64,000 nucleotides of DNA from Clostridia bacterium (GTDB lineage Bacteria > Bacillota > Clostridia > Oscillospirales > Acutalibacteraceae), in the NCBI GenBank assembly GCA_017625095.1, contig JAGALQ010000017.1, positions 29,494 to 93,493 on the forward strand. Reading direction: 5' to 3'. A program made the position numbers and the translations under genes. The notes under the pieces are model-generated. The model saw only the letters and a list, made by a program, of their open reading frames with translations. It made no database searches and was not told where the DNA came from. Numbering within the stretch: the stretch's first letter is position 1; every line of letters begins with the position of its first letter. This document shows, one piece after another, positions 33,725-42,104 of the stretch.

Positions 33725-34319
33725 TCTCCCACTCCTTACGGCATTTTTCAACTGCCGATTTATATTCATCATAAGTCATAAACGTATTTATAAGCTGTAA
33801 AAACGATGAGGTGGACAGTCTTTCGGGCAAATCGAGGTATTTGAGCACAGCCGCTTTTTTAGCCTGCGAGTTTTCGCCGCCGCTTAGTCCGTCCTCAAAA
33901 AGGTCAATCATCTCAACCCTCTTGCCCGGCTGACTAACCTCTTCATACAGTACGCCTGCCTTCGCAAGCGCATCGACAAGAGCCTGCGTACGCATACCCT
34001 CAACACCGAGCTTGCCCTCCTTTGAAGGGGCATCCTTGCGTCTTTCCTTGCCGAGCACATCAGGGATGTATGCGTGAATAACCTGACCGTTTTTTATGCT
34101 GCCGCCAAGGAATGAACGGATTTTAAAGCCTGCGGAATCACTGTCCGTAAGGATGAGGATTCCGTTTTTTTCGGCAAGACGCCTGATAAGGCGCTGTTTT
34201 TCTTTATCTTTAAAAATTGCAAAGCCGTCTGTCCGGATTATTGTGGCATCAATAAGCGACTCAAGCCTTATCTTATCGTACTTCCCCTCCACAATAACAG
34301 CCTGCTTTAACTTAATCAT
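33717..34319 (-). CDS. Ribonuclease M5-like TOPRIM protein
   Basis: This 200-residue protein opens with a TOPRIM domain: QAVIVEGKYDKIRLESL holds the conserved Glu (residue 11), and ILILTDSDSAGFKIRSFL the DxD pair (about 57-60). A DUF4093-type C-terminal region follows (KLGVEGMRTQALVDALAKAG). RNase M5 matures 5S rRNA in Firmicutes; the Oscillospirales relatives share the same architecture. The stop is inside the ispD start region. The basic patch KERRKDAPSKEGK between the two domains fits RNA binding. Confidence 0.85.
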   Translation of the reverse strand: MIKLKQAVIVEGKYDKIRLESLIDATIIRTDGFAIFKDKEKQRLIRRLAEKNGILILTDSDSAGFKIRSFLGGSIKNGQVIHAYIPDVLGKERRKDAPSKEGKLGVEGMRTQALVDALAKAGVLYEEVSQPGKRVEMIDLFEDGLSGGENSQAKKAAVLKYLDLPERLSTSSFLQLINTFMTYDEYKSAVEKCRKEWENG

Positions 34320-34330
34320 CTTAATTCACC

Positions 34331-35362
34331 TTAACTAATAAGCATCAATCGGAGCATAAGTTCCTCAAGTATCCTGCGTTCATCAAGTGCCGTGCTTTTG
34401 ATTCTTGTGTCGGCATCGGCAAGAATATCGAGGCAGTTGCGAATCTGCTCAAGTGACATATCCGCACTGTTGCGTGCAGCATTTTTGAGTCTGAAAGCAC
34501 TGCGCCTGTAATTGAAAACATCTGCCGCTGCATCTACCGCCTCACCGGAGCTGAGTGCCACCTGAGCACGGTACATATCGACATAGGCATTAATCAGCGT
34601 GCCGAGAATCACAACCGGCTTTTCCTTCTGCGCAATAAGGTCATTCAGAATATTGAAAGCCTGCTGTGCAGTGCCGCTCACAAGTGCCTTTGAAAGATCA
34701 AAGATGCTGGCATCAAGCGAGCGTGTACATATTGCATCAATATCGCGCCTTGTGATTTCGCCCTCACCCTTATAAAAGCAGAGCTTTTCAAGCTCGTTGA
34801 GAAGCATGTTCAGGTCATCACCGACACGGTTGGCAAGGTAAGACGAAACGTCGCGCGACATCACGCAGCCACGCTTTGCCGCACCGCCCTCAAGCAGCTT
34901 GAGCAGCTGGGTGCCTTTCATCTTATCAAGCCTGAGCACAGTGCCGACCCTGTCGACAGCCTCAATAAAGGTCTTTGTCTTATCCTTCTTATCGTCAAGC
35001 TCAACGCTGTCCATCCTGAACAAAAGCACACAGCATTCATTCGGGTCGCCGAGCAGATCGAGCAGGAGCTCAAATTCATCCTTCGGCATTTTTTCAACGT
35101 TGAGGTCTTTGACGGTAATACAGCTGTAATCGCTCATAAACGGCATTGACTGCACCGCCTGATAAAGCTCGTCAAACACAAAGCTTTCACCGTTTATGCG
35201 GTGGAGGTTGAAGCTCGCCATTGCTTCGTCAACGCTCTTTTTTTCAAGCTGTGAAGCGTAATGCTTTTTGAGATAGTCCTCATCACCGAATATAAGGCAG
35301 ACCTGCGGCAGATTGCCTGAGGATAGCTGCTTTTTAAATTCCTGCTCTGTCAGTGTTGCCAC
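34331..35362 (-). CDS. holA: DNA polymerase III subunit delta
   Basis: This 343-residue clamp-loader subunit has the degenerate AAA+ N-terminus typical of HolA: EQEFKKQLSSGNLPQVCLIFGDEDYLKKHY (seen as VCLIFGDEDYL, a non-functional P-loop). The middle LANRVGDDLNMLLNELEKLCFY and ISRSL-like region (CTRSLDASIFDLSKAL) lead to the collar domain (RSAFRLKNAARNSADMSLEQIRNCLDILADADTRIKS in parts). It loads the sliding clamp and pairs with HolB and DnaX. The start is GTG with GGAGG about ten bases ahead. It is immediately downstream of comEC, a common order. Confidence 0.93.
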   Translation of the reverse strand: MATLTEQEFKKQLSSGNLPQVCLIFGDEDYLKKHYASQLEKKSVDEAMASFNLHRINGESFVFDELYQAVQSMPFMSDYSCITVKDLNVEKMPKDEFELLLDLLGDPNECCVLLFRMDSVELDDKKDKTKTFIEAVDRVGTVLRLDKMKGTQLLKLLEGGAAKRGCVMSRDVSSYLANRVGDDLNMLLNELEKLCFYKGEGEITRRDIDAICTRSLDASIFDLSKALVSGTAQQAFNILNDLIAQKEKPVVILGTLINAYVDMYRAQVALSSGEAVDAAADVFNYRRSAFRLKNAARNSADMSLEQIRNCLDILADADTRIKSTALDERRILEELMLRLMLIS

Positions 35363-35381
35363 CGTATGTCCGCCTCCTTTT

Positions 35382-37547
35382 TCAGATTGAATTTATTTTG
35401 TATTCACGTCCTTTGCCGAAGCTGAACGTGAAACTTGAATTGTCAAATGTTGAATAGACAGTGTTGCTGTTGACAAAAGTGTTGCCGCCTGACGAAACGA
35501 CAACCGCATCATATTCCGCCATATTAATCCATACGGGCGGTTGTGCCCTTGTGAACAGATAATCTGCCTTTATATCTTTTATCAGTGACTGCGGAGTATC
35601 TGCACCGAACACAAACAGTGCGTTTTTCGCGTCCGTTGTGAGTGTACAGTAATCGTAGCCGCTGTTATAGTAATAGTTTATCTTTATGCCGTGAAAATCG
35701 TATGAAAACTTATCGGTCTTAACCGTGCCCTCGGGCAGATTTTCGAATTCGCAGCCCATATAGGCAACGCTGTTATCCGTCACGTACATTTTGCTTAACG
35801 CTTCGGCGCAGTTGTCGTTCTCCTTGGTGCAGGCAGGCATAATCACAGCCTCAAGCCGCAAGACACCAAGCTCATTAAGCACGTTGCCGACAACGTATTC
35901 ATCGCCCGAGCAGCCCACCATAACAGCAGACGTGCCTTTTGAAACTATAAAGCACGCACCGTCAAGCACGTTGACCGCTGTGACGTTGACCCTGCCATAA
36001 TCGACAAAAGCAGACACAAGACAAGTGACAGCCAGCGAAAAGCTTACAAGCACCGAGCCGAATATCGCAAGCCGTTTTCTGTCACGGATAAGAAAGACCG
36101 CAAATGCTGACACGGCAAGCACAGCCGCAAGCCAGACAGTGAAAACAAACGAGCCGACCCTGACGCTTGAAAACAGCGCACCCGACAGCGTATCCGCAAC
36201 ATTCAGCAGATAATGTCCCACAGTACGGCAGACAAAAGCTGACGCGTGAGCCGCAAAATCAAACGGCAGAAAACTCAGCATCACCGTGAACACAGCCGAA
36301 ACCATAAACACCGGCACTGCGAAAAACACGGCAAGGTTTGCAGGAGCAAACATAAGTGAAATCCGTTTAACAAAAAGAATCATAACAGGCATTGTGCAAG
36401 CGGTTGCAACAACAGAAACCGCAAGCGCATCACTCACGCCGACAACTAACGATGAAACAGCCTTGCTTTTGATTTTCAGCTTCACTTTTCTGTCGAAAGC
36501 TGAAAGCACGGGAGAAAAAAGCACGATGCCCAGCGTTGATGAAAACGAGAGCATAAACGACCAGTCGCTGACCGCATATGGGTTAAAGAGCGTTATCAAC
36601 AGCGCCGCTAACCCCAACGAATTGAGAGGGTCATTGCGCCGTGAAATCACTACACCCAGAAGCATAACCGTTATCATAACGCAGGCTCTGACGGCAGAAA
36701 CCGAAAAGCCTGAAAACACAACGTAAAACAGTGCCACGGGAATACACAGCAGGGCACTTACCCTGCGTGCCTTTTTGAACAACGCACGCACAAGCTTATA
36801 GAACGCGAGCACAATCACGTTCATATGCAGACCCGACACGGCAAGCGTGTGCGAAAGACCGCAGGCTTTGAATGCATTGTTTACGGTAATATCAAGGCGG
36901 CTTTTATCCCCCGTGAGCATACTCACGGCAAGGTCACCGCCGTCTCCGCCGACAAAACGCCTTAGCGCATCGCCTGCATAGCTTCGTACAACATCGGCAT
37001 AGTATCCGAGCGGATGCTTATCAGCCTCAATCAGAGAAATGTAACCGTCAGCACGGACATTGAGAAAAATTCCGTTTGATTTGTAATAACTGTGAGATTC
37101 TTCATTCTGACCTATCTTCTTCACGTCACCGACAAAGCTTACCGTATCACCCACTGCAGCACCGACAGGCTCTTTAAGCCAAAGCCGCATTTTGCAGTCG
37201 GCCTCCCTGCCGCCTATTTCATCGGCACGCAGAATATAATAAGTGTTATCTCGAGAAATTTCAATTTCGGTAACGGTTGCCTTAACAGATAAATTATCAC
37301 CGATAAAATCAAACGTCGGAGTGTATACGAGATTTTCCGCGCAGCTGAAGCTGATGCACGCAGCAAGAATGCTCACGCCGCACACAGCATATACCGCGCG
37401 ACCCTGCAAGCGCTTGATAAACAAAGCAGCTGCCGCACAACCGACCGCACACGCGACAAGCACCCACACATTCATACCGACAACGCCGAGCATTGTCAGC
37501 GCAAAAACATAACTGAGACCTATAGCCGCAAACGGTCTTGCTATCAT
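35382..37547 (-). CDS. comEC: ComEC/Rec2 family DNA-uptake channel
   Basis: This 721-residue polytopic protein moves single-stranded DNA across the membrane in natural competence. An N-terminal membrane region and the OB-like DUF4131 segment (about residues 60-190) come first. The Competence domain follows with FKACGLSHTLAVSGLHMNVIVLAFYKLVR (seen as GLSHTLAVSGLHM), FSVSAVRACVMI and DPLNSLGLAALLI, about ten helices. The C-terminal part resembles the metallo-beta-lactamase domain but lacks the HxHxDH motif (it reads VGCSGDEYVVGN at the expected place), so nuclease activity may be lost. The start overlaps the PRTase stop by four bases. No comEA or pilus genes lie in the window. Confidence 0.9.
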   Translation of the reverse strand: MIARPFAAIGLSYVFALTMLGVVGMNVWVLVACAVGCAAAALFIKRLQGRAVYAVCGVSILAACISFSCAENLVYTPTFDFIGDNLSVKATVTEIEISRDNTYYILRADEIGGREADCKMRLWLKEPVGAAVGDTVSFVGDVKKIGQNEESHSYYKSNGIFLNVRADGYISLIEADKHPLGYYADVVRSYAGDALRRFVGGDGGDLAVSMLTGDKSRLDITVNNAFKACGLSHTLAVSGLHMNVIVLAFYKLVRALFKKARRVSALLCIPVALFYVVFSGFSVSAVRACVMITVMLLGVVISRRNDPLNSLGLAALLITLFNPYAVSDWSFMLSFSSTLGIVLFSPVLSAFDRKVKLKIKSKAVSSLVVGVSDALAVSVVATACTMPVMILFVKRISLMFAPANLAVFFAVPVFMVSAVFTVMLSFLPFDFAAHASAFVCRTVGHYLLNVADTLSGALFSSVRVGSFVFTVWLAAVLAVSAFAVFLIRDRKRLAIFGSVLVSFSLAVTCLVSAFVDYGRVNVTAVNVLDGACFIVSKGTSAVMVGCSGDEYVVGNVLNELGVLRLEAVIMPACTKENDNCAEALSKMYVTDNSVAYMGCEFENLPEGTVKTDKFSYDFHGIKINYYYNSGYDYCTLTTDAKNALFVFGADTPQSLIKDIKADYLFTRAQPPVWINMAEYDAVVVSSGGNTFVNSNTVYSTFDNSSFTFSFGKGREYKINSI

Positions 37548-38083
37548 TTGAAGATCAGAGGTAACTCTTCAAGAAATACGATATCGTCACGCTTTGCAGC
37601 GTCGCCTTCTGCGAGGACGGCTGCCTTTGCAACGACCTGAGCATCAAAACGCGCCATAAGCTTTTCCATAGCCGCAAGTGATTCGCCCGTGCTGATAACG
37701 TCGTCGACAATGACAACTCTCTTGCCCTTTATCTGCTCACCGTCCGCACCGTCGAGGATGAGCACCTGCTCGGCATCGGTTGTTATGGAGCGCACGTCAA
37801 CGGTAACGGGTGCCTGCATATAAAGCTTCGGCTTTTTTCTTGCGACAAAATACTTTTTGCCGCTCTGTCTTGACATTTCGTAAGCAAGCGGAATGCTCTT
37901 GGCTTCGGGTGTGACTATGTAATCAAACTCGGGAACTTTTTTGAGAAGCTCCTCACAGGATTTTACGGTCAATTCAACATCGCCGAAGATAATGAAACCT
38001 GCGATGCTCACCTTATCGTTAAGAGGACAGATGGGAAGCTCCCTTTCAAGCCCTGCAATTTTCATCTTGTAAAACTCGCCCAT
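37544..38083 (-). CDS. Purine phosphoribosyltransferase-like protein
   Basis: This 179-residue PRTase uses the PRPP loop VVIVDDVISTGESLAAM (about residues 120-136). The SRQSGKKYFVARKKPKLYM stretch and YIVTPEAKSIPLAYEM support the adenine/xanthine PRTase group (Apt/Xpt-like). The exact base cannot be told; the MQAPVTVDVRSIT segment differs from classical Apt. It is upstream of and overlaps comEC. AAAGGA precedes its ATG. Upstream for about 650 bases there is only repeat sequence. Confidence 0.85.
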   Translation of the reverse strand: MGEFYKMKIAGLERELPICPLNDKVSIAGFIIFGDVELTVKSCEELLKKVPEFDYIVTPEAKSIPLAYEMSRQSGKKYFVARKKPKLYMQAPVTVDVRSITTDAEQVLILDGADGEQIKGKRVVIVDDVISTGESLAAMEKLMARFDAQVVAKAAVLAEGDAAKRDDIVFLEELPLIFK

Positions 38084-38112
38084 TTAAATTTTTTCCTTTC
38101 TCAATGAATTGA

Positions 38113-38285
38113 TTTCAATCAATTCAAATCATGTTGCAACGCAACAAATCATAACAATTGTACTAAATCATGCTCAAGCAAATCATTTTAAGTTGTGTTT
38201 ATGATTTGCCTTACGGCATGATTTGATTTCTTTGAAATCATGATTTGCAAAATAAATTTGCATGATTTGCGTTTTCAAAACGCAT
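38113..38285. repeat. Mosaic of AAATCAT-bounded hairpin modules
   Basis: A chain of small hairpins is joined by AAATCAT / ATGATTT boundary words. Stems include TTGCAACGCAA, GCC-TTAC-GGC, GCAAAATAAATTTGC and GCGTTTTCAAAACGC. The last unit is the same as that at 32541-32562. No open frame is credible here. Confidence 0.75.
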
Positions 38286-38291
38286 TAAATT

Positions 38292-38708
38292 ACTTACGCA
38301 CCGCAGGTGCATATCACAAATTACGTAAAGAATTATGTCAGCGATATATTTGCCCTTGCGGCAAATGCGATATAACCTCACTTGCGTTCGGTTGTGATAT
38401 TGCCTCAATAAATCTCGGCAGCGATATGAAATAAATTCCCCCGCGCCGCAGCGCATATCGCGTCACGAAGTGACATATCGTGCCGACAGGCATATCGCAA
38501 ATTCCGTAAGGAATTCGTTTCGGCGATATATTTGCCTTGTCAGGCAAATGCGATATAACCTCTCTTGCGTTCGGTTGCGATATTGCCTCGATAAATCTCG
38601 GCTGTGATATGTTATAAATTCCCCCGCGCGCCGCAGCGCATATGGCGTCACGAAGTGACATATCGTGCCGACAGGCATATAGCAAATTCCGCAAGGAATT
38701 TATATCGT
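38292..38708. repeat. Mosaic of GATAT-bounded hairpin modules, about 183-base partial tandem units
   Basis: Two and a half units of about 183 bases follow each other (38292-38433, 38434-38616, 38617-38708). Each is a string of small stem-loops separated by GATAT/ATATC words: GTCAC-GAA-GTGAC, GTGCC-GACA-GGCA, AATTCC-GTAA-GGAATT, TTTGCC-TTGTCA-GGCAAA, GCGCCGCAGCGC. The shared blocks CTTGCGTTCGGTTG and GATAAATCTCGGC link the units. Short open frames on either strand follow the repeat and are not credible genes. Confidence 0.8.
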
Positions 38709-38709
38709 T

Positions 38710-38732
38710 GAAAATCCGCTATGCGGATTTTC
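38710..38732 (-). terminator. Hairpin after the HIT gene
   Basis: GAAAATCCGC-TAT-GCGGATTTTC is a perfect ten-base stem directly after the HIT stop codon. No T-run follows on the minus strand, so termination strength is uncertain. Confidence 0.6.
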
Positions 38733-39074
38733 TTAGCCCGGAGGCCAGGTGAAATCTCTGCCGCCGAGAAGGTGGAAATGGATGTGATGCACACTCTGAC
38801 CTGCACTCTCACCGCAGTTTGTAACAACGCGGAAGCCGTTGTCAAGGCCGAGCTCTTTTGCGAGCTTTGCGGCAACCTCAAAGATGTGAGCGACAAGAGC
38901 AGAGTTGCTCTCATCAATCTCAGCCGCTGATTTTATATGCTCCTTGGGGATAACAAGGATGTGAACGGGAGCCTGAGGGTCAAGGTCATAGAAAGCGAGA
39001 ACTTTTTCGTCTTCATATGCCTTTTTGCTCGGAATCTCTCCCGCAGCTATTTTACAGAAAATACAATCGGACAT
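38733..39074 (-). CDS. HIT family nucleotide hydrolase
   Basis: This 113-residue histidine-triad protein hydrolyses phosphoramidates or nucleotide conjugates such as AMP-lysine. CIFCKIAAGEIPS at the start holds the zinc Cys pair. DPQAPVHILVIPKEHI and the catalytic triad QSVHHIHFHLLGG (about residues 95-107) are typical of the HinT branch. It is directly downstream of alaS, a common arrangement, and could clear misacylated or aminoacyl-AMP products. A strong ten-base hairpin follows the stop. Confidence 0.93.
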   Translation of the reverse strand: MSDCIFCKIAAGEIPSKKAYEDEKVLAFYDLDPQAPVHILVIPKEHIKSAAEIDESNSALVAHIFEVAAKLAKELGLDNGFRVVTNCGESAGQSVHHIHFHLLGGRDFTWPPG

Positions 39075-39086
39075 TTTAGTTCCTCC

Positions 39087-41723
39087 TTATTTAAGCATAC
39101 CTGCAACAATACCGTTTGCAGCCGCAACAGCATCGTCAAGCTTTGAAAGGTCCTTTGCGCCTGCCATTGCAAAATCGGGCTTACCGCCGCCGTTACCGCC
39201 TGCAAGCTGTGCAACTGCGCGGACGATTGCGCCTGCATTTGCACCTGCCGCAACAGCAGCCTTACCGCAGGCAACAGCGATGTTTGCGCTGCCCTTTTCG
39301 TTATTAACACAAGCGATTACGGCAACAATATCGTCGCCCTGCTCCTTTGCCTTGTCGCCGAGTGAGCGGATATCATCAGCAGACATATCCTCAACCCTTG
39401 CAATAACGAGCTTGACTGCACCGACTGCCTCGGGAGCGGCAAATATATCAGCAGACTTAAGGTCTGTAAGCTGTGAAGAAAGAGCAGTAATCTCTTTTTC
39501 TTTTTCCTTGATCTCGGCTGCCATTGAAGCCGCCTTGCGGTCAATCTCGCTGACGTTGCCGAGCTTCATTGCTTTTGCTGTGTTTGCAATAAGTGTGTTG
39601 AGGGAAGCGATATATTCAACAACGCCCTTACCTGTTACAGCCTCAATTCTGCGCACACCTGAAGCAACGGAGGATTCGGAAACAATCTTGAACAGACCGA
39701 GCTTGCCTGCGTTGTCAACGTGTGTACCACCGCAAAGCTCTGTTGAGAATTCGCCCGCTTTTACAACGCGTACGATATCGCCGTACTTCTCGCCGAAAAG
39801 TGCCATTGCGCCGATCTTCTTTGCCTCTTCAATAGGCATTTCCGTACTCGTTACTGCACAAGCGGAAAGAACAATTTCGTTGACCTTATTTTCAACCTGC
39901 TCAATCTCCTGCGTTGTGAGGGCTGAGAAATGTGTGAAGTCAAATCTCATAGCTGAGTCATTGACAAGCTGACCTGCCTGCTCAACGTGTGAGCCGAGGA
40001 TTTCGCGAAGTGCTGCCTGAAGAAGGTGAGCCGCAGTGTGGTTTCTCTTTGTGGCTTCTCTTAGCTCTTCATTGTATACGGTAACAGCCTTATCGCCGAC
40101 CTTGATTCCGTCGCCGACAAGCACGCCCTGATGAAGGTATGCACCGTCGGGATCTTTTGTAGTCTTTGTAACTTCAAATACGCTTTCACCGATTCTGATT
40201 ACACCGCTGTCGCCTACCTGACCTCCGCTCTCTGCATAGAAAGAGGTTTTGTCGAGCACAACAACTGCGCTGTCACCGTCGTTGATGAAATCTCTTCTCT
40301 CACCGTCGGCAACAAGTGCAAGCACAACAGCCTCTGTGTTGTTTTCGGTGTAGCCTGTAAACTCGGTAGCCGCAATATCCTTGAATGAAACGCCGTTGCT
40401 TCTCCAGTCGGTATCGGCAGCGTTTCTCTTAACGCTCTTCGCCTTTAGTCTTGCCTCTTCAACAAGCTGACGGAATTTCTCCTCATCAACAGTCATATTC
40501 TTTTCGCTTGCGATCTCCTTTGTAAGATCAATCGGGAAACCGTAAGTATCCTGAAGCTTGAAAGCATCCTCACCCGAAAGCACACCGTTTTCAGCCTTCT
40601 CCATCATTTCATTCAGAAGACCGAGACCCGAGTCAATTGTCTTGTAGAAGCTCTCTTCTTCCATTGAGATTACCTTCTTGATGTAATCCTGCTTCTCGAC
40701 AAGGTTGGGATATGCGTTTGCGTTTTCTGCAATTACGGTGTCGCAGACCTCTGCAAGGAAGGGTCTGTCAATGCCGATGAGTCTGCCGTGACGAGCCGCA
40801 CGGCGGAGAAGACGTCTGAGAACGTAACCTCTGCCGCTGTTGGAGGGCTGAACACCGTCGCCAATCATAAACGTTGTGCTTCTGATATGGTCGGTGATAA
40901 CGCGGAGTGAAACGTCCTTCTTCTCATCGTCGTGATAGTTGATGCCTGCAATATCCATTATGTGCTTCATAATGTTCTTAACGGTGTCAACCTCGAAAAG
41001 GTTGTCAACATCCTGCATTATGCAGGCAAGTCTTTCAAGACCCATACCTGTGTCGATATTGGGATTTGCAAGACGTGTGTAGTTGTTTTTGCCGTCGTTT
41101 TCAAACTGAGTGAAAACAAGGTTCCATACTTCGATAAATCTGTCGCATTCGCAGCCTACCTTACAGTCGGGGCTGCCGCAGCCCTTTGAGGGACCTCTGT
41201 CAAAATAGATCTCCGAGCAGGGGCCGCAGGGGCCTGCACCGTGCTCCCAGAAATTATCCTCTTTGCCGAAGCATACCATATGAGAGGGATCAACACCGAC
41301 CTCTTTTGTCCAGATATCGTAAGCCTCGTCATCCTTGAGATAAACGCTCACGTAAAGAAGCTCTGCGGGAATCTCGAGCACCTTTGTGAAGAATTCCCAC
41401 GCCCAGGCTGTTGCCTCACGCTTGAAGTAATCGCCGAATGAGAAATTGCCGAGCATTTCAAAATATGTGCCGTGACGTGCTGTTTTGCCGACGTTTTCGA
41501 TATCGGGTGTACGGATACATTTCTGGCAGGTTGTAACTCTCTTTTTAGGAGGAGTTACCTCACCTGTGAAATACTTTTTCATGGGAGTCATACCTGCGTT
41601 GATGAGCAGGATGCTCTTATCGCCCTGAGGCACAAGCGAAAAGCTCGGCATCCTCAGATGCTCTTTTGATTCAAAAAAAGCGAGATATTTTTCTCTTAAT
41701 TCGTTAAGACCTGTCCACTGCAT
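39087..41723 (-). CDS. alaS: Alanyl-tRNA synthetase
   Basis: This 878-residue class II synthetase is full length. Motif 1 is in the region LVPQGDKSILLINAGMTPMKKYF (seen in parts), with KRVTTCQKCIRTPDIENVG and ARHGTYFEMLGNFSFGDYFK (motif 2) following. NIDTGMGLERLA is motif 3 and GVQPSNSGRGYVLRRLLRRAARHGR lies in the tRNA-binding part. The editing domain has NHTAAHLLQAALREILG (HxxxH zinc/editing site near 570) and the Cys/His pair in ELCGGTHVDNAG. The C-terminal DHHA1 domain ends GNGGGKPDFAMAGA. No T-box leader is evident in the short gap upstream. Confidence 0.97.
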   Translation of the reverse strand: MQWTGLNELREKYLAFFESKEHLRMPSFSLVPQGDKSILLINAGMTPMKKYFTGEVTPPKKRVTTCQKCIRTPDIENVGKTARHGTYFEMLGNFSFGDYFKREATAWAWEFFTKVLEIPAELLYVSVYLKDDEAYDIWTKEVGVDPSHMVCFGKEDNFWEHGAGPCGPCSEIYFDRGPSKGCGSPDCKVGCECDRFIEVWNLVFTQFENDGKNNYTRLANPNIDTGMGLERLACIMQDVDNLFEVDTVKNIMKHIMDIAGINYHDDEKKDVSLRVITDHIRSTTFMIGDGVQPSNSGRGYVLRRLLRRAARHGRLIGIDRPFLAEVCDTVIAENANAYPNLVEKQDYIKKVISMEEESFYKTIDSGLGLLNEMMEKAENGVLSGEDAFKLQDTYGFPIDLTKEIASEKNMTVDEEKFRQLVEEARLKAKSVKRNAADTDWRSNGVSFKDIAATEFTGYTENNTEAVVLALVADGERRDFINDGDSAVVVLDKTSFYAESGGQVGDSGVIRIGESVFEVTKTTKDPDGAYLHQGVLVGDGIKVGDKAVTVYNEELREATKRNHTAAHLLQAALREILGSHVEQAGQLVNDSAMRFDFTHFSALTTQEIEQVENKVNEIVLSACAVTSTEMPIEEAKKIGAMALFGEKYGDIVRVVKAGEFSTELCGGTHVDNAGKLGLFKIVSESSVASGVRRIEAVTGKGVVEYIASLNTLIANTAKAMKLGNVSEIDRKAASMAAEIKEKEKEITALSSQLTDLKSADIFAAPEAVGAVKLVIARVEDMSADDIRSLGDKAKEQGDDIVAVIACVNNEKGSANIAVACGKAAVAAGANAGAIVRAVAQLAGGNGGGKPDFAMAGAKDLSKLDDAVAAANGIVAGMLK

Positions 41724-41753
41724 TTTATTCAGATTCCTTTCAGAATAATTTAC

Positions 41754-42101
41754 TTAATATGTGAGAATTACTGCGACAACAACAAGTGTCTTGTCGCTGC
41801 GGTTTGCAATCGAGTGTTTCTGACCGCCGAGGCAAAGGCAGCTGTCACCCTTATTCAGTGTAACCCACTCGCCGTTGTCGTAATACTGAGCTTCGCCCTC
41901 AACAACATAAAATATTTCCTCTTCATTTTCGTGCACGTGCTCACCGATTGAGCAACCCGGCTCGAGGGTAAGTGTTGCAAGAAGCCTTGACTTGCCTTTA
42001 TACTCGCCTGCTTCAAGCATATTTGTGACGACAACCTGACCGTCACCGTCGCGCATATTTACTTTTACTGCACTCTTCATTTCTTCTGCTCTTCTGATCA
42101 T
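41754..42101 (-). CDS. Cupin-fold protein
   Basis: This 115-residue single-domain cupin has the two conserved motifs: LEPGCSIGEHVHENEEEIFYVVEGEA (His, His, Glu metal ligands; shown as CSIGEHVHENEEE) and LCLGGQKHSIANRSDK (second-motif His). Such small cupins bind a divalent metal and act as isomerases, oxygenases or sensors; the ligand is unknown. GGAGGA precedes the ATG at 42101. It lies between alaS and the protease gene with two to three bases on the latter side. Confidence 0.87.
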   Translation of the reverse strand: MIRRAEEMKSAVKVNMRDGDGQVVVTNMLEAGEYKGKSRLLATLTLEPGCSIGEHVHENEEEIFYVVEGEAQYYDNGEWVTLNKGDSCLCLGGQKHSIANRSDKTLVVVAVILTY

Positions 42102-42104
42102 TTC

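Noticed and set aside
38238-38694. Open frames of 64-118 codons within the hairpin mosaic
   Set aside because: Their sequence mirrors the DNA repeats, as in ISQPNA(R/S)EVISHLP repeated, and changes with each repeat unit; no start signal.
38100-38733. Possible CRISPR array
   Set aside because: Boundary words are only five to seven bases, spacing is irregular, the inserts are themselves palindromic, and no cas gene is near.
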